From NCBI GenBank assembly GCA_944389425.1, contig CALXMH010000012.1, positions 1 to 39,799 of the forward strand: a DNA stretch of 39,799 nucleotides, read 5' to 3'. The stretch's first letter is position 1. Every line of letters starts with the position of its first letter. The stretch comes from an uncultured Clostridia bacterium (GTDB lineage Bacteria > Bacillota > Clostridia > TANB77 > CAG-508). The notes beneath the pieces are model-generated. The model had not been told where the DNA came from, did not search any database, and saw only the letters and a program-made list of their open reading frames with translations. The position numbers were made by a program, and so were the translations under genes. Of this stretch, positions 10,269-19,942 are shown piece after piece.

Positions 10269-10372
10269 AATTATGCCCTCCTAAATAATCATTTTTTTGC
10301 TGTCTCAAATTTTCTCTTTTTGCTTACATGTTCAAAACTCCTTTCTGGAAACCTTTCGGCTATTATACTTAT

Positions 10373-10401
10373 ATTATACCTTAAATTTCACTTTTTTTCA
10401 A
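10373..10401 (-). promoter_or_regulatory. promoter of 9645-10268
   Basis: TTGAAA (10396-10401) and TATAAT (10373-10378) on the minus strand with a 17-base spacer. About 100 bases of leader separate it from the start codon. Confidence 0.6.
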
Positions 10402-10427
10402 CATATATGTCATTTCTGTTACAAAAA

Positions 10428-10456
10428 TTGACTTGATGTAAAAAAAATGATATAAT
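10428..10456 (+). promoter_or_regulatory. promoter of 10513-12231
   Basis: TTGACT (10428-10433) and TATAAT (10451-10456) with a 17-base spacer, divergent from the promoter at 10373-10401. Confidence 0.75.
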
Positions 10457-10512
10457 TATTGTATATTGATTGTTACGATTTTTACGAAAGTTTAAATATT
10501 TAGGAGGTTATT

Positions 10513-12231
10513 ATGGAAAACGAAAACGAGAAAAAATCATGGTGGAAAAGTTTTAAAAGTTTTATCAAAAAAATTCTACCAGGTAAAAAGGCTGCCGTCA
10601 CATTAGGTATAGCTGCTTCTGCAATGGGTGCTAATATGGATAAAGCTAATGCTTCTGATTATATAGTTGAAAGAATTGATGATAAAGCTGTTACAGATGT
10701 TGCTAATGAATTAAATGTAAACCCTGTTGATTTAAAAAACTTAACAGTTGATGCAAGTCAATTAGAACAAAGAATAGATGCTCGTTCTGATTGGGAAAAA
10801 GCAAGAGACGCTGTTCAAGATGTGCAAACTGGTGTAAATAGTGTAGAAAACGTATTTGGGGCTATTAATAATTTAGGTCGTAGTTCTAGCATAAATTCTA
10901 CTATTCATAATGCAGAAAGAGTTGTAGATAATTTTAATAAAGGGCAAGATACTCTATCTCAACTTTTATCAAAGCCAAGTGTAAAAGAAACTAAATCTGA
11001 AGAAGTAAAAACAGAAAATGTAGAAAGTGAAAAATCTGATTCAGTAATTGTAGAACGTACTGTACCTGAAAAGAAAGTAGAAAAAATAGATGAAGTCCAA
11101 GAAATATCTTATGTAGATAAAGTTTTACAAAACTCACATTTTGATACAATAAAACAAAATCCTTATGATATTGAAGATGCTTTATCTAGTGAAATTGTTG
11201 ATTTAAATTTAAAATTGTCAAAAGCTAGATATGATGGCAATTTTGAACTTGCAAAACAATTAGAAGAACAAATTGAACTAAAAAGAGCGCAAAGAATTGA
11301 ATTAACTAATTTAAGGCGCGAAGAAGGTATAACTTCTGATAGATTAGAACATGCTCCTGAATCTATGCAAAGAGATTATACTCCTGAAAGAGTTGAAAAG
11401 CTTGTTGCTTTTACTAATCTTTCTCCTAATTGGACTACTGGGGAAAAAATAGCTGTACTTTCAAGTGGAATAGTCGATTTAAAAGTTGCAATTGATGGTT
11501 GCATAAAAAATGGAGACATAGAAACAGCAAATAAATTAATTAAAGTTCATAATGAAGCATTAAAAGAACGTTATGCATTATCTAAAATGGCACATGAAGA
11601 GCAAGGAAATCCTGAATATGATTTACACATGCCAGAAAATTATGATAGATATGGAATTAAAAACAGTTCTTCAAAAGAGCAAGTTGCTACTCAAAAAGAA
11701 GATAAAGATACTAAATATTCACCAAGTAAAGTTGAAGGTATAGATGTTGAAGATATATTTGGTAATATAGACTTAGCAGCAGCTGCAACAACTGCACAAG
11801 TTACAGCACCAACTAAACAAGATTTAGATTATGAAAAACTTTCTAATGTAAGTATGGGTCAAATGGGTGTATTAGAGGAAGATGAGATTGTAAAAGAAAC
11901 ACCTAAAAAAGAAGACTTAGATTATGAAAAACTTTCTAATGTAAGTGCCGGTCAAATGGGAATTTGGAATGAGCTTGAAGATATGTTAGATGAAGATACT
12001 TCTTCTACTTCTACAACTACTGATAACAAAAAAGAAGTTGTAGAAGTAGAAAAAGAAAAAGCAGAAGAAGTTAAACAAACACCTCAAACTGATTCAAAAA
12101 CAGTTGACAATTATAAAGCAAATGCAGGAAAAATTAGTGTAGATGATATATTTAAAGATTTAAATATAAATGATTTTGTTGAAAAAGGCAAAAATGCTAA
12201 ATCTCGTGATGACGATGGTGAAGAAAGATAA
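10513..12231 (+). CDS. unknown 572-aa protein with internal repeats
   Basis: I do not recognise this family. A basic, tryptophan-containing N-terminus (KKSWWKSFKSFIKK) is followed by a mildly hydrophobic alanine-rich stretch ending ANAS (about 30-48). This could be a signal peptide with a long n-region, or a membrane-attaching helix. The rest is highly charged and low-complexity, rich in Lys/Glu and probably coiled coil. A direct repeat of DLDYEKLSNVS.GQMG occurs twice (about residues 437-452 and 474-489). Related VEDIF / VDDIF motifs occur at about 414 and 552. The ribosome site is AGGAGG. It has its own promoter and terminator and no clear functional link to its neighbours. Confidence 0.8.
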   Translation: MENENEKKSWWKSFKSFIKKILPGKKAAVTLGIAASAMGANMDKANASDYIVERIDDKAVTDVANELNVNPVDLKNLTVDASQLEQRIDARSDWEKARDAVQDVQTGVNSVENVFGAINNLGRSSSINSTIHNAERVVDNFNKGQDTLSQLLSKPSVKETKSEEVKTENVESEKSDSVIVERTVPEKKVEKIDEVQEISYVDKVLQNSHFDTIKQNPYDIEDALSSEIVDLNLKLSKARYDGNFELAKQLEEQIELKRAQRIELTNLRREEGITSDRLEHAPESMQRDYTPERVEKLVAFTNLSPNWTTGEKIAVLSSGIVDLKVAIDGCIKNGDIETANKLIKVHNEALKERYALSKMAHEEQGNPEYDLHMPENYDRYGIKNSSSKEQVATQKEDKDTKYSPSKVEGIDVEDIFGNIDLAAAATTAQVTAPTKQDLDYEKLSNVSMGQMGVLEEDEIVKETPKKEDLDYEKLSNVSAGQMGIWNELEDMLDEDTSSTSTTTDNKKEVVEVEKEKAEEVKQTPQTDSKTVDNYKANAGKISVDDIFKDLNINDFVEKGKNAKSRDDDGEER

Positions 12232-12242
12232 TTGATATAAAT

Positions 12243-12282
12243 AAAAAATGTAAGCTACTTTAAATTATAGCTTACATTTTTT
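12243..12282. terminator. bidirectional terminator
   Basis: A 15-base stem (12243-12257 with 12268-12282) with A and T runs on either side. It serves both the plus-strand unknown gene and valS, which converge here. Confidence 0.85.
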
Positions 12283-12284
12283 AT

Positions 12285-14912
12285 TTACATATTAGAAAGT
12301 CTATTTTCTATTTCTTCTAGCATTTCTTTATATTTTGCAAGTTTGGCCTTTTCTTCTTCTATTTTTGTTTTTGGAGCTTTAGATGTAAAACCAGGATTTG
12401 ATAGCATTTTTTCTGCTCTTTCTATTTCTGATAATACTTTTTTCTTTTCTCCTTCTAGTCTTGTTTTTTCTTGCTGAATATCTACTAAATCTTCAAATGG
12501 TATGAATAATTTTAGGTCATTTCTTATTATAGATATTGCATTTGCTGGTATACTTTCTTCATTATCTTTTATAATAACTTCATTTCCAAATCCTAATTTA
12601 TTTATAAATTGTTCAGATTTTTCTATTTCATTTTTATATTTTGTTGTTACAAATATAAGTTTAGATTTTTTGCTTGGGTGTACATTCATTTTTGTTCTTA
12701 TATTTCTTATTTCTACAATTATATCTTTTATTTTTTCTATAAATTCTTCTGCATCTTCATAATTGTTACTTTCTTTATATTCTGGCCATAATGAAATCAT
12801 TATACTTTCTTCGTCTGATATTTTTGTGAATATTTCTTCTGTTATAAATGGCATATATGGGTGTAATAATTTTAGTGAATCTATTAATACTGTTTTTAGT
12901 ACATATCCCGCTTCTATTCTAGTTGTACTTTCTTTATCATATAATCTTGCTTTTGTCATTTCTATATACCAATCGCAAAATTCTCCCCATATAAAATCAT
13001 ATATTTTTTGAAGTGCAACACCTAATTCGAATTTATCTAAATTGTTTTTTACTTCTAATTTTAGTGTATTTAATTTGCTAATTATCCATTTATCTTCATA
13101 TGTTAAATTATTTAAATCTGCTTTTGATAAATCCATTTCTTCTATATTCATCATAACAAATTTAGAAACATTCCATAATTTATTTGCAAAATTTCTAGCT
13201 GATTCTAATCTTTCTGGCATATATCTTACATCATTTCCCGGTGATATACCAAGTATTAGCGAAAATCTTAGGCTATCTGTTCCATATTTTTCTATTATTT
13301 CTAATGGATCTATTCCATTTCCTAAGCTTTTTGACATCTTTCTACCTTGACTATCACGAACTATTCCATGTATAAATACATGTTCAAATGGACGTTTACC
13401 TGTTTGTTCTAAGCTAGATACAATCATTCTAGATACCCAGAATGTTATAATATCATATCCTGTAACTAGTGTATTTGTTGGGAAATAATTTTTTAAATCA
13501 CTAGTTTCTTCTGGCCATCCCATTGTTGAAAATGGCCAAAGAGCTGAACTAAACCATGTATCTAATGTGTCTTCATCTTGAATTAAATCTTCACTTTCGC
13601 ATTTACTACATTTTTCTGGTTTTGTAAGAGCTACTTCTATATGCCCACATTTTTGGCAATAATATGCTGGAATTCTATGCCCCCACCATAATTGTCTAGA
13701 AATGCACCAGTCTTGTATATTTTCCATCCAGTGGAAATAATTTTTCTCAAATCTTTCTGGTACAAATTTTATTTCTTTATTTTTTACAGCTTCTATTGCT
13801 GGTTTTGCAAGTTCTTCCATTTTTACAAACCATTGATCTGAAATCATTGGTTCTATAACATTATGGCATCTATAACATTTTCCTACATTGTGATTATAAT
13901 CTTCTATTTTTACAAGTGCACCAATTTCTTTTAATTTTTCTACAATTAAAGGTCTTGCTTCAATTGCATCCATTCCTTCATACTCTGGAACTAGATTTTT
14001 CATTTTTCTATGTTCATCAAATACTTCTATAATTTCTAATCCATGATTTAATCCGGCTTGATAATCATTTATATCATGTGCAGGGGTTATTTTAACACAA
14101 CCTGTTCCAAATTCTGTTTCTACAAATCTATCTGCAATTACAGGTATTGGTTTGTTCATAATTGGAAGTATAACATTTTTGCCAACTAAATCTTTGTATC
14201 TATCATCTGAGGGGTGAACTGCAACTGCTGTATCTCCAAGCATTGTTTCCGGTCTTGTTGTTGCAACTATAACATATTTATTTTCTTCTCCTTCTACCTT
14301 GTATCTAATATGCCATAAATGTGATGGTTCTTCTTCATATTCAACTTCTGCATCTGAAATAGATGTATTACAATATGGGCACCAATTTATCATTCTTTTA
14401 CCTTTGTATATATAGCCTTTGTTATATAAATCAACAAATACTTTTTGAACTGCTTTTGTTAGACCTTCATCCATTGTAAATCTTTCTCTTGACCAATCGC
14501 ATGAGCAACCAAGTTTTCTAACTTGTGATGTTATTATATTTCCATATTGATTTTTCCATTCCCATGCGCGTTTCATAAAAGCATCTCTGCCTAAGTCTTC
14601 TTTTGTTAGTCCTTCTTCTTTTAATTTTGCAACTATTTTAGCCTCTGTTGCAATAGCAGCATGGTCAGTACCAGGCACCCATAAAGTGCTTATTCCTTGC
14701 ATTCTTTTATATCTAATCAAAACATCTTGAATAGTATCATCCAATGCATGTCCTGCATGAAGTTTTCCTGTTATGTTAGGTGGTGGCATAACAATAGAAT
14801 AGCACCCTCTTGACCTATCCTCACTTGGTTTAAAGTATCCTTTTTCATTCCATTTTTCATAAATAGAATCTTCAAAATCTTTTGGATTATAATTTCCTTC
14901 TAATTTCTTCAT
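12285..14912 (-). CDS. valS: valyl-tRNA synthetase
   Basis: 875 residues, typical length. Class I motifs HAGH (HIGH equivalent, about 46-49) and KMSKS are present. A large CP1 editing domain (TTRPETMLGDTAVAVHP) lies between them. Zinc-type cysteine clusters (CPYC, CQKCG, CSKC) are visible, and a coiled-coil C-terminal arm ends the protein. It charges tRNA-Val. Expression is controlled by a T-box leader directly upstream. It contains no in-frame CGG. Confidence 0.97.
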   Translation of the reverse strand: MKKLEGNYNPKDFEDSIYEKWNEKGYFKPSEDRSRGCYSIVMPPPNITGKLHAGHALDDTIQDVLIRYKRMQGISTLWVPGTDHAAIATEAKIVAKLKEEGLTKEDLGRDAFMKRAWEWKNQYGNIITSQVRKLGCSCDWSRERFTMDEGLTKAVQKVFVDLYNKGYIYKGKRMINWCPYCNTSISDAEVEYEEEPSHLWHIRYKVEGEENKYVIVATTRPETMLGDTAVAVHPSDDRYKDLVGKNVILPIMNKPIPVIADRFVETEFGTGCVKITPAHDINDYQAGLNHGLEIIEVFDEHRKMKNLVPEYEGMDAIEARPLIVEKLKEIGALVKIEDYNHNVGKCYRCHNVIEPMISDQWFVKMEELAKPAIEAVKNKEIKFVPERFEKNYFHWMENIQDWCISRQLWWGHRIPAYYCQKCGHIEVALTKPEKCSKCESEDLIQDEDTLDTWFSSALWPFSTMGWPEETSDLKNYFPTNTLVTGYDIITFWVSRMIVSSLEQTGKRPFEHVFIHGIVRDSQGRKMSKSLGNGIDPLEIIEKYGTDSLRFSLILGISPGNDVRYMPERLESARNFANKLWNVSKFVMMNIEEMDLSKADLNNLTYEDKWIISKLNTLKLEVKNNLDKFELGVALQKIYDFIWGEFCDWYIEMTKARLYDKESTTRIEAGYVLKTVLIDSLKLLHPYMPFITEEIFTKISDEESIMISLWPEYKESNNYEDAEEFIEKIKDIIVEIRNIRTKMNVHPSKKSKLIFVTTKYKNEIEKSEQFINKLGFGNEVIIKDNEESIPANAISIIRNDLKLFIPFEDLVDIQQEKTRLEGEKKKVLSEIERAEKMLSNPGFTSKAPKTKIEEEKAKLAKYKEMLEEIENRLSNM

Positions 14913-14937
14913 TTAACTTTTCCTCCTATCAAACTAT

Positions 14938-15188
14938 CAAAAAAGCTCACCCTTCTATATAAGGGCGAGCTTAAACTCACGGTACCACCTTAATTTGCAA
15001 AACAACTTTGCATCTTAAACAAGTTTTTAACGTTACTTAAACGGATATGCCTACTTTCTAATTTTCAGCATACCAACTCCAAAGCTACCTTCTGTTTACC
15101 CATCCTATAAGAAACTCTCAGCCCACGATTTCTTTTCTCTCATATAGCGAAATAAACATACTCCTCTTTTTCTACGTCATTTAATATG
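14938..15188 (-). promoter_or_regulatory. T-box riboswitch of valS
   Basis: The minus strand carries the conserved T-box AAGGTGGTACCGTGAG (14976-14991). A strong terminator hairpin follows (arms 14961-14972 and 14943-14954, then TTTTTT). Upstream is a long stem I region with an AGAGA-type segment and the post-stem AGTAGGC. Uncharged tRNA binding would favour the antiterminator. Valine identity is inferred from the downstream gene. GUU or GUA triplets lie in the expected part of stem I, but I could not fix the specifier. Confidence 0.93.
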
Positions 15189-15194
15189 TCTATT

Positions 15195-15223
15195 ATAATA
15201 TCACATTTTCCATTAAAGTTCAA
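15195..15223 (-). promoter_or_regulatory. promoter of the T-box/valS transcript
   Basis: TTGAAC (15218-15223) and TATTAT (15195-15200) on the minus strand with a 17-base spacer, just upstream of the T-box leader and after the recG stop. Confidence 0.6.
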
Positions 15224-15243
15224 TAGTTTACCATAAAATCACT

Positions 15244-17307
15244 TTACATTTCGACTCCTGATTTAAATTTTTGGTTAACAGCTATTTTTAGGAGTTTGTT
15301 TTGGTCTGATGATAAGTTTGGGTCTTGGTTTAGAATTTGTATAGCTATTTGTTGTATTTCTTTTAGCATTTTCATGTCTTCAAATATATTTGCTATTTTA
15401 AATTCTGGAAGTCCATGTTGTTTTGTGCCAAAAAATTCTCCTGAGCCTCTTAATTCTAAGTCCTTTTCAGATATTTTAAATCCATCATTAGTTTCTTGCA
15501 TTACTTTCATTCTTTGTCTTATTATATCTGAATTTCCCTGATATTTTAAAATACAATAAGATTTGTATTCTCCTCTTCCTACTCTTCCTCTTAGCTGGTG
15601 AAGCTGTGCTAAACCAAATCTTTCTGCATTTTCTACAACCATTATACTTGCATTTGGAACATTTACTCCAACCTCTATAACTGTTGTAGAAATCAGCACA
15701 TCTATTTCACCTTTTTTAAATTTATTCATAATTTCGTCTTTTTCTTTTGGTTTCATTTTTCCATGTAAATATTCTACTTTGTAATTTTTAAATATTTCGT
15801 TTTTATATCTTTCTGCAAGCTCTAATACAGACTGTGCATTTATTTCTTCATTTTCTTCTACTAGCGGACATACAATGTATGCTTGTCTTCCTTCATCTAT
15901 CTGTTTTTTTATAAAATTATTTACTCTTTCTTCCAAATGTTTAGTTACTGCAAAAGTATCAATTTTTTGTCTATTAGGTGGAAGTTCATCTATAATTGAT
16001 ATATCCAAATCTGCATATAAAATTAGTGCAAGTGTTCTTGGAATTGGAGTTGCTGTCATAACTAATGTGTCTGGATTATTACCCTTTGCTACAATTGTAC
16101 TTCTTTGTTTTACTCCAAACCTGTGTTGCTCATCTGTAACTACTAATCCTAGATTTTTAAATAAAACATTTTCTTCTAATAATGCATGTGTGCCTATTAG
16201 AACATCTATTTCTCCATTTTGTAATCTTTCAAGTAGTTCCTCTTTTCTTTTTTTGGTTATATTGCTAATAAGCAATTCACAATTTATACCAAATCTTCCA
16301 AGTATTTGTGTAAAACTTTCCAAATGTTGTGTTGCCAAAATAGCAGTTGGTGCCATAATAGCAACTTGATATCCACATTTAACTGCTTTATATGCTGCTA
16401 TAATTGATACAATAGTTTTTCCAGAACCTACATCTCCTTGAAGTAATCTATTCATTGGCTTATCTGATTCCATATCATTGTCTATTTCTTCTAGTACTCT
16501 TATTTGCGCCTTAGTCAACTTAAAAGGAAGCTCATCTATTAATTCCGACATTTTAACATCTTTACTAAACTGTATTCCTTTTTCATCTGCTGCATATGAT
16601 TTTTTTAAATTAAGAAGAGCTAGCTGCATTATAAGCAATTCTTCAAAAGCCAATCTTTTTCTTGCATTATTATATTTTTCAAAATTATCTGGGAAATGAA
16701 TTTGTTTCGTTGCTGTATTAATATCATATAAATTATTTTCTTTTAATATATATTCTGGCAAGGTTTCATTTAAATTCCCATTAACCTCTTTCATTCCATT
16801 TTCCATAATTGTTCTTATAACATTTTGAGATAAATTGTATGTTAAAGGATAAAGAGGTATAATTTTACCAGTATTCTTACTTTTATTTTCCAAGTCAAAT
16901 ACAGGTGAATTCATTTCTTTTTTATTATACTTAAAATTTACTTTACCAAAAAAATTATAAGTTTCACCTTGTTTAATTTGATTTTTCAAATAACTTTGAT
17001 TATACCAAGTAATCTCCAAAAATCCACTTTCGTCTGCTACTTTTGCCTTATATAAAGTAAGCCCCTTTCTAATGCGAGCCTCAACTAATCTAGTTTGAAC
17101 AGTAGCCTTAACCAAAGCTTCTTCTCCATCTACTAATTCAATTATTTTCTTAGGTTTACTCCTATCTTCGTAATCTCTTGGGTAATATTCAATTAAATCT
17201 TTTAATGTAAAAATTCCAAGTTTATTTAGCAAAGTTGCTCTGTTAGGACCAACCCCTTTTATATATTTAATATCTTTACTTAAATCCAATAAAATCACCA
17301 CTTCCAT
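15244..17307 (-). CDS. recG: RecG, ATP-dependent DNA helicase
   Basis: 687 residues. The N-terminal OB-fold wedge domain binds branched DNA (about 1-200). The SF2 helicase core follows with Walker A GDVGSGKT (about 291-298), DEQHRFG, TATPIPRTL and GRVGRGEYKSYC. It remodels stalled replication forks and Holliday junctions. The start is uncertain: the ATG at 17307 lacks a good ribosome site. A TTG six codons in (17287-17289), behind GGTGA, would give a start closer to other RecG proteins. Confidence 0.95.
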   Translation of the reverse strand: MEVVILLDLSKDIKYIKGVGPNRATLLNKLGIFTLKDLIEYYPRDYEDRSKPKKIIELVDGEEALVKATVQTRLVEARIRKGLTLYKAKVADESGFLEITWYNQSYLKNQIKQGETYNFFGKVNFKYNKKEMNSPVFDLENKSKNTGKIIPLYPLTYNLSQNVIRTIMENGMKEVNGNLNETLPEYILKENNLYDINTATKQIHFPDNFEKYNNARKRLAFEELLIMQLALLNLKKSYAADEKGIQFSKDVKMSELIDELPFKLTKAQIRVLEEIDNDMESDKPMNRLLQGDVGSGKTIVSIIAAYKAVKCGYQVAIMAPTAILATQHLESFTQILGRFGINCELLISNITKKRKEELLERLQNGEIDVLIGTHALLEENVLFKNLGLVVTDEQHRFGVKQRSTIVAKGNNPDTLVMTATPIPRTLALILYADLDISIIDELPPNRQKIDTFAVTKHLEERVNNFIKKQIDEGRQAYIVCPLVEENEEINAQSVLELAERYKNEIFKNYKVEYLHGKMKPKEKDEIMNKFKKGEIDVLISTTVIEVGVNVPNASIMVVENAERFGLAQLHQLRGRVGRGEYKSYCILKYQGNSDIIRQRMKVMQETNDGFKISEKDLELRGSGEFFGTKQHGLPEFKIANIFEDMKMLKEIQQIAIQILNQDPNLSSDQNKLLKIAVNQKFKSGVEM

Positions 17308-17371
17308 TATATACCAAAACTATATTAATTGCAATATTTGTATGCGAACATTTTTTTGTATCTTTTGAAAA

Positions 17372-17423
17372 TTAAAAGCAAAAAATCCAGCTCTATAAAG
17401 AGCCAGATTTTTTGCTTTTAAAG
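17372..17423 (-). terminator. ackA intrinsic terminator
   Basis: A long near-perfect hairpin built around AGCTCTATAAAGAGC with flanking A/T arms, located about 35 bases after the ackA stop codon. Confidence 0.85.
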
Positions 17424-17458
17424 TCACCTTATTTTAGGCTACCTATTTGGTAGTACTT

Positions 17459-18646
17459 TTACCTTCCAATAACTTGGATGGTTTGACGAGCTATCATTAA
17501 TTCCTCATTAGTGGGAATTACAAATACCTCAATTTGAGAGTGAGAAGAAGAAATTTTCATCTTTTTTCCTACTGCCTGATTGTTGAGGTCGTCATCAAGT
17601 TCCACACCAAAGATAGAAAGTTTTTTGCAAATTTCAGAGCGAATAATAGGAGAATTTTCACCTACACCACCGGCAAAAACAAATTGTTTTGCGCCATTTA
17701 AGGTAATCATAAATTTTGCAGCATATTCTGCAACATTTTCATAATATTTCCTTAAACTCATTTGCGCTCTTTCATTTCCTTCATCAGCTGCTTTTAAAAT
17801 ATCTCTAAAATCAGCACTAACTCCGGAAAGAGCAAGCATACCACTTTCTCTGTTTAAAATATCAATCACTTCATCATGAAGGATATTTTCTTTGGTTGCC
17901 AAATAGCTCACAATTGCGGGGTCAATATCCCCTGTACGAGTACCCATAAGAATACCAGCCAAAGGACTAAGTCCCATAGTTGTATCAACGCTTTTCCCAT
18001 CCTTCACTGCACAAAGGCTTGCACCTTGTCCCAGATGGAAATTAATAGCTTTCATTTCACTATCGCCAATGTACTCTTTTAAAGATTCTGCCAAGAAATT
18101 GTGAGAAATTCCATGAAAACCATATTTGCGGATTCCATATTTTTCATAGTATTCCCGTTTAATTGGGTACAAATATTTTTCCTCCGTCATGGTTTGATGA
18201 AATGCAGTATCAAAAACTGCAACATTAGGCTTATTAGCCATAAATTTTCTGCAAGCGTGAATTCCAAGTAAGCATGCCGGATTATGTAATGGTGCCAAAG
18301 AGTTGCACTTACGAATACCGTCAATAACTTGGTCATCCACCAACATCGGCTGGCAATACAGTTCTCCACCATGAACTACGCGATGCCCTATAGCATCAAT
18401 TTGTTTCACATCTTGAATCACCCCAAAATCCGGGTCTTGCAAGAGTTTCAAAACATATCCAATTGCTTGCTCATGGTTAGCCGGTTTTTTTACCCTTAAC
18501 TCATTTGCTTGTGACTTAAAAGTAATTTCCGCATTTTCTGTGCCTACCCGCTCAGCCAAAATCTTAGCAATAACCCTACCAGTTTCCACCTCGATAAATT
18601 GACTTTTCAAGCTACTAGATCCTGCATTGATTACTAAAATGTTCAT
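17459..18646 (-). CDS. ackA: acetate kinase
   Basis: 395 residues from the ATG at 18646, which is 7 bases behind AGGAG. The upstream in-frame extension to 18700 has no ribosome site. Family motifs are NAGSSSLK, GHRVVHGG, FDTAFHQTM, GTRTGDIDPA and TNEELMIA. These carry the catalytic Asn, Arg, His/Asp, Arg and Glu residues. The usual HLGNG loop reads HLGQG and TPLEG reads SPLAG, both uncommon. It makes ATP from acetyl phosphate; no pta is adjacent. Composition is more GC-rich than flanking genes, and an in-frame CGG (18548-18550) is read through, so recent transfer is plausible. It has its own promoter, terminator and leader palindrome. Confidence 0.95.
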   Translation of the reverse strand: MNILVINAGSSSLKSQFIEVETGRVIAKILAERVGTENAEITFKSQANELRVKKPANHEQAIGYVLKLLQDPDFGVIQDVKQIDAIGHRVVHGGELYCQPMLVDDQVIDGIRKCNSLAPLHNPACLLGIHACRKFMANKPNVAVFDTAFHQTMTEEKYLYPIKREYYEKYGIRKYGFHGISHNFLAESLKEYIGDSEMKAINFHLGQGASLCAVKDGKSVDTTMGLSPLAGILMGTRTGDIDPAIVSYLATKENILHDEVIDILNRESGMLALSGVSADFRDILKAADEGNERAQMSLRKYYENVAEYAAKFMITLNGAKQFVFAGGVGENSPIIRSEICKKLSIFGVELDDDLNNQAVGKKMKISSSHSQIEVFVIPTNEELMIARQTIQVIGR

Positions 18647-18690
18647 TTTACCACTCCTTTTTCTTTTGTAAAAATAAGTACTACCAATTT

Positions 18691-18716
18691 TCTTTAACAA
18701 TAATTGTTGTTAAAGA
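18691..18716. promoter_or_regulatory. palindrome in the ackA leader, possible operator
   Basis: Perfect 10-bp arms TCTTTAACAA / TTGTTAAAGA with a 6-base centre, between the ackA promoter and its ribosome site. It could bind a dimeric repressor or fold as a leader hairpin. No known regulator site was matched. Confidence 0.45.
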
Positions 18717-18744
18717 ATTTAAATGTAAAAACATTTATACTATA

Positions 18745-18773
18745 ATTATAGCATTTTTTTCCTCATTTTTCAA
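18745..18773 (-). promoter_or_regulatory. promoter of ackA
   Basis: TTGAAA (18768-18773) and TATAAT (18745-18750) on the minus strand, 17-base spacer, about 100 bases upstream of the ATG. Confidence 0.7.
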
Positions 18774-18829
18774 TGCTACTTAAATGAATAAACTATATCT
18801 ACAATTAATATATTATACAAGGTGATTAT

Positions 18830-19879
18830 ATGAGGATTAATCAAATTTTTGCAAAGTTTAAACGAAACTTTCTTCCACTCCTCTTTTGCCTATTTACAAT
18901 ACTCCTGGTAATATTTTCACGAGATAATATGAAAGCGGCTCAAACCGGTTTAACTCTCTTTGCAAATTCTGTTTTACCTTCTCTTTTACCTTTTTTTATT
19001 GCAACAGAACTCTTAGGTCATACTAATATAATTCATTATCTTGGAAAATGTTTAAACCGCATCATGAGACCTCTATTTAATGTTCCTGGTGAAGGTTCAT
19101 TTGCATTTTTAATGGGAATAATTAGTCGGATATCCTACTGGTGCAAAAATTGTTTCTAATTTAAAAGAAAAGCAAATATGCAATACAGAAGAATGCGAAA
19201 GACTAATTGCTTTTACTAATAATTCTGGTCCATTATTTATAGTAGGCACTGTTGGTGCTCGGACTATTTTCAAATTCTACAATAGGTTTTTTGCTTCTAG
19301 TTACTCACATATTAGCATGTATAACAGTAGGTTTTTTATTTAGATTTTGGAAATGTGGTAAAAAGCATAGATACAGGAGTTTAGATGAAGAGCGGCAATA
19401 GTAGTAATCTTGTAGATATTGGCAATCTAGGAGAAGTTTTAGGTAGTAGTATAAAAAATTCTATTAATACAATAGTTATAATTGGTGGATTTGTAGTATT
19501 ATTTTCAGTTATAAATTCAATGTTAGATAATACGCATTTTTTTGACATAGTAATAAAAATTTTATCACCTTTACTTAATTTATTTAATATACCACTTAAC
19601 TATTGTGATAGTATTTTATCTGGAATAATTGAACTTACAAACGGAGTGAGCAAAATATGCTCAATCTCTAATAAAGAAATTTCAACTAATATTATAATAT
19701 GTGCTTTTTTACTTGGGTTTGGAGGATTGTCTGTATTACTTCAAGTATTAAGCATAACATCTAAAAATAACATTTCTATAAAGCCATATATAATAGGTAA
19801 AATATTACATGCATGTTTTGCAGCATTATATACTTACATAATTTTAGAAAATACTATGATATTTAATTTTAATCTTTAA
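18830..19879 (+). CDS. ylbJ: YlbJ sporulation membrane protein, needs three +1 shifts at CGG
   Basis: The ATG at 18830 follows AAGGTGAT. Read straight, the frame stops at 19159 and further segments appear in the other two frames. If one base is skipped at each of three in-frame CGG codons (19127-19129, 19260-19262, 19393-19395), a single 348-residue polytopic protein results. It carries the family's conserved ISGYPTGAK, AFTNNSGPLFIVGTVG and SGIIELTNG segments. YlbJ is a sporulation integral membrane protein in Bacillus and Clostridia. Each shift reads C|GGN as glycine. No other damage is seen, which argues against ordinary pseudogene decay; sequencing error or programmed recoding remain. It could still be a recent pseudogene. 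Confidence 0.85.
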
Positions 19880-19881
19880 TT

Positions 19882-19935
19882 AGAAAAATAGAAGGATTCT
19901 AATTTCTATAAAAACTATAATCCTTCTATTTTTCT
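19882..19935. terminator. terminator after ylbJ
   Basis: Arms of 17 bases (19882-19898 and 19919-19935) are perfectly complementary and followed by T-rich sequence, immediately behind the ylbJ stop. Confidence 0.8.
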
Positions 19936-19942
19936 TTTACTT

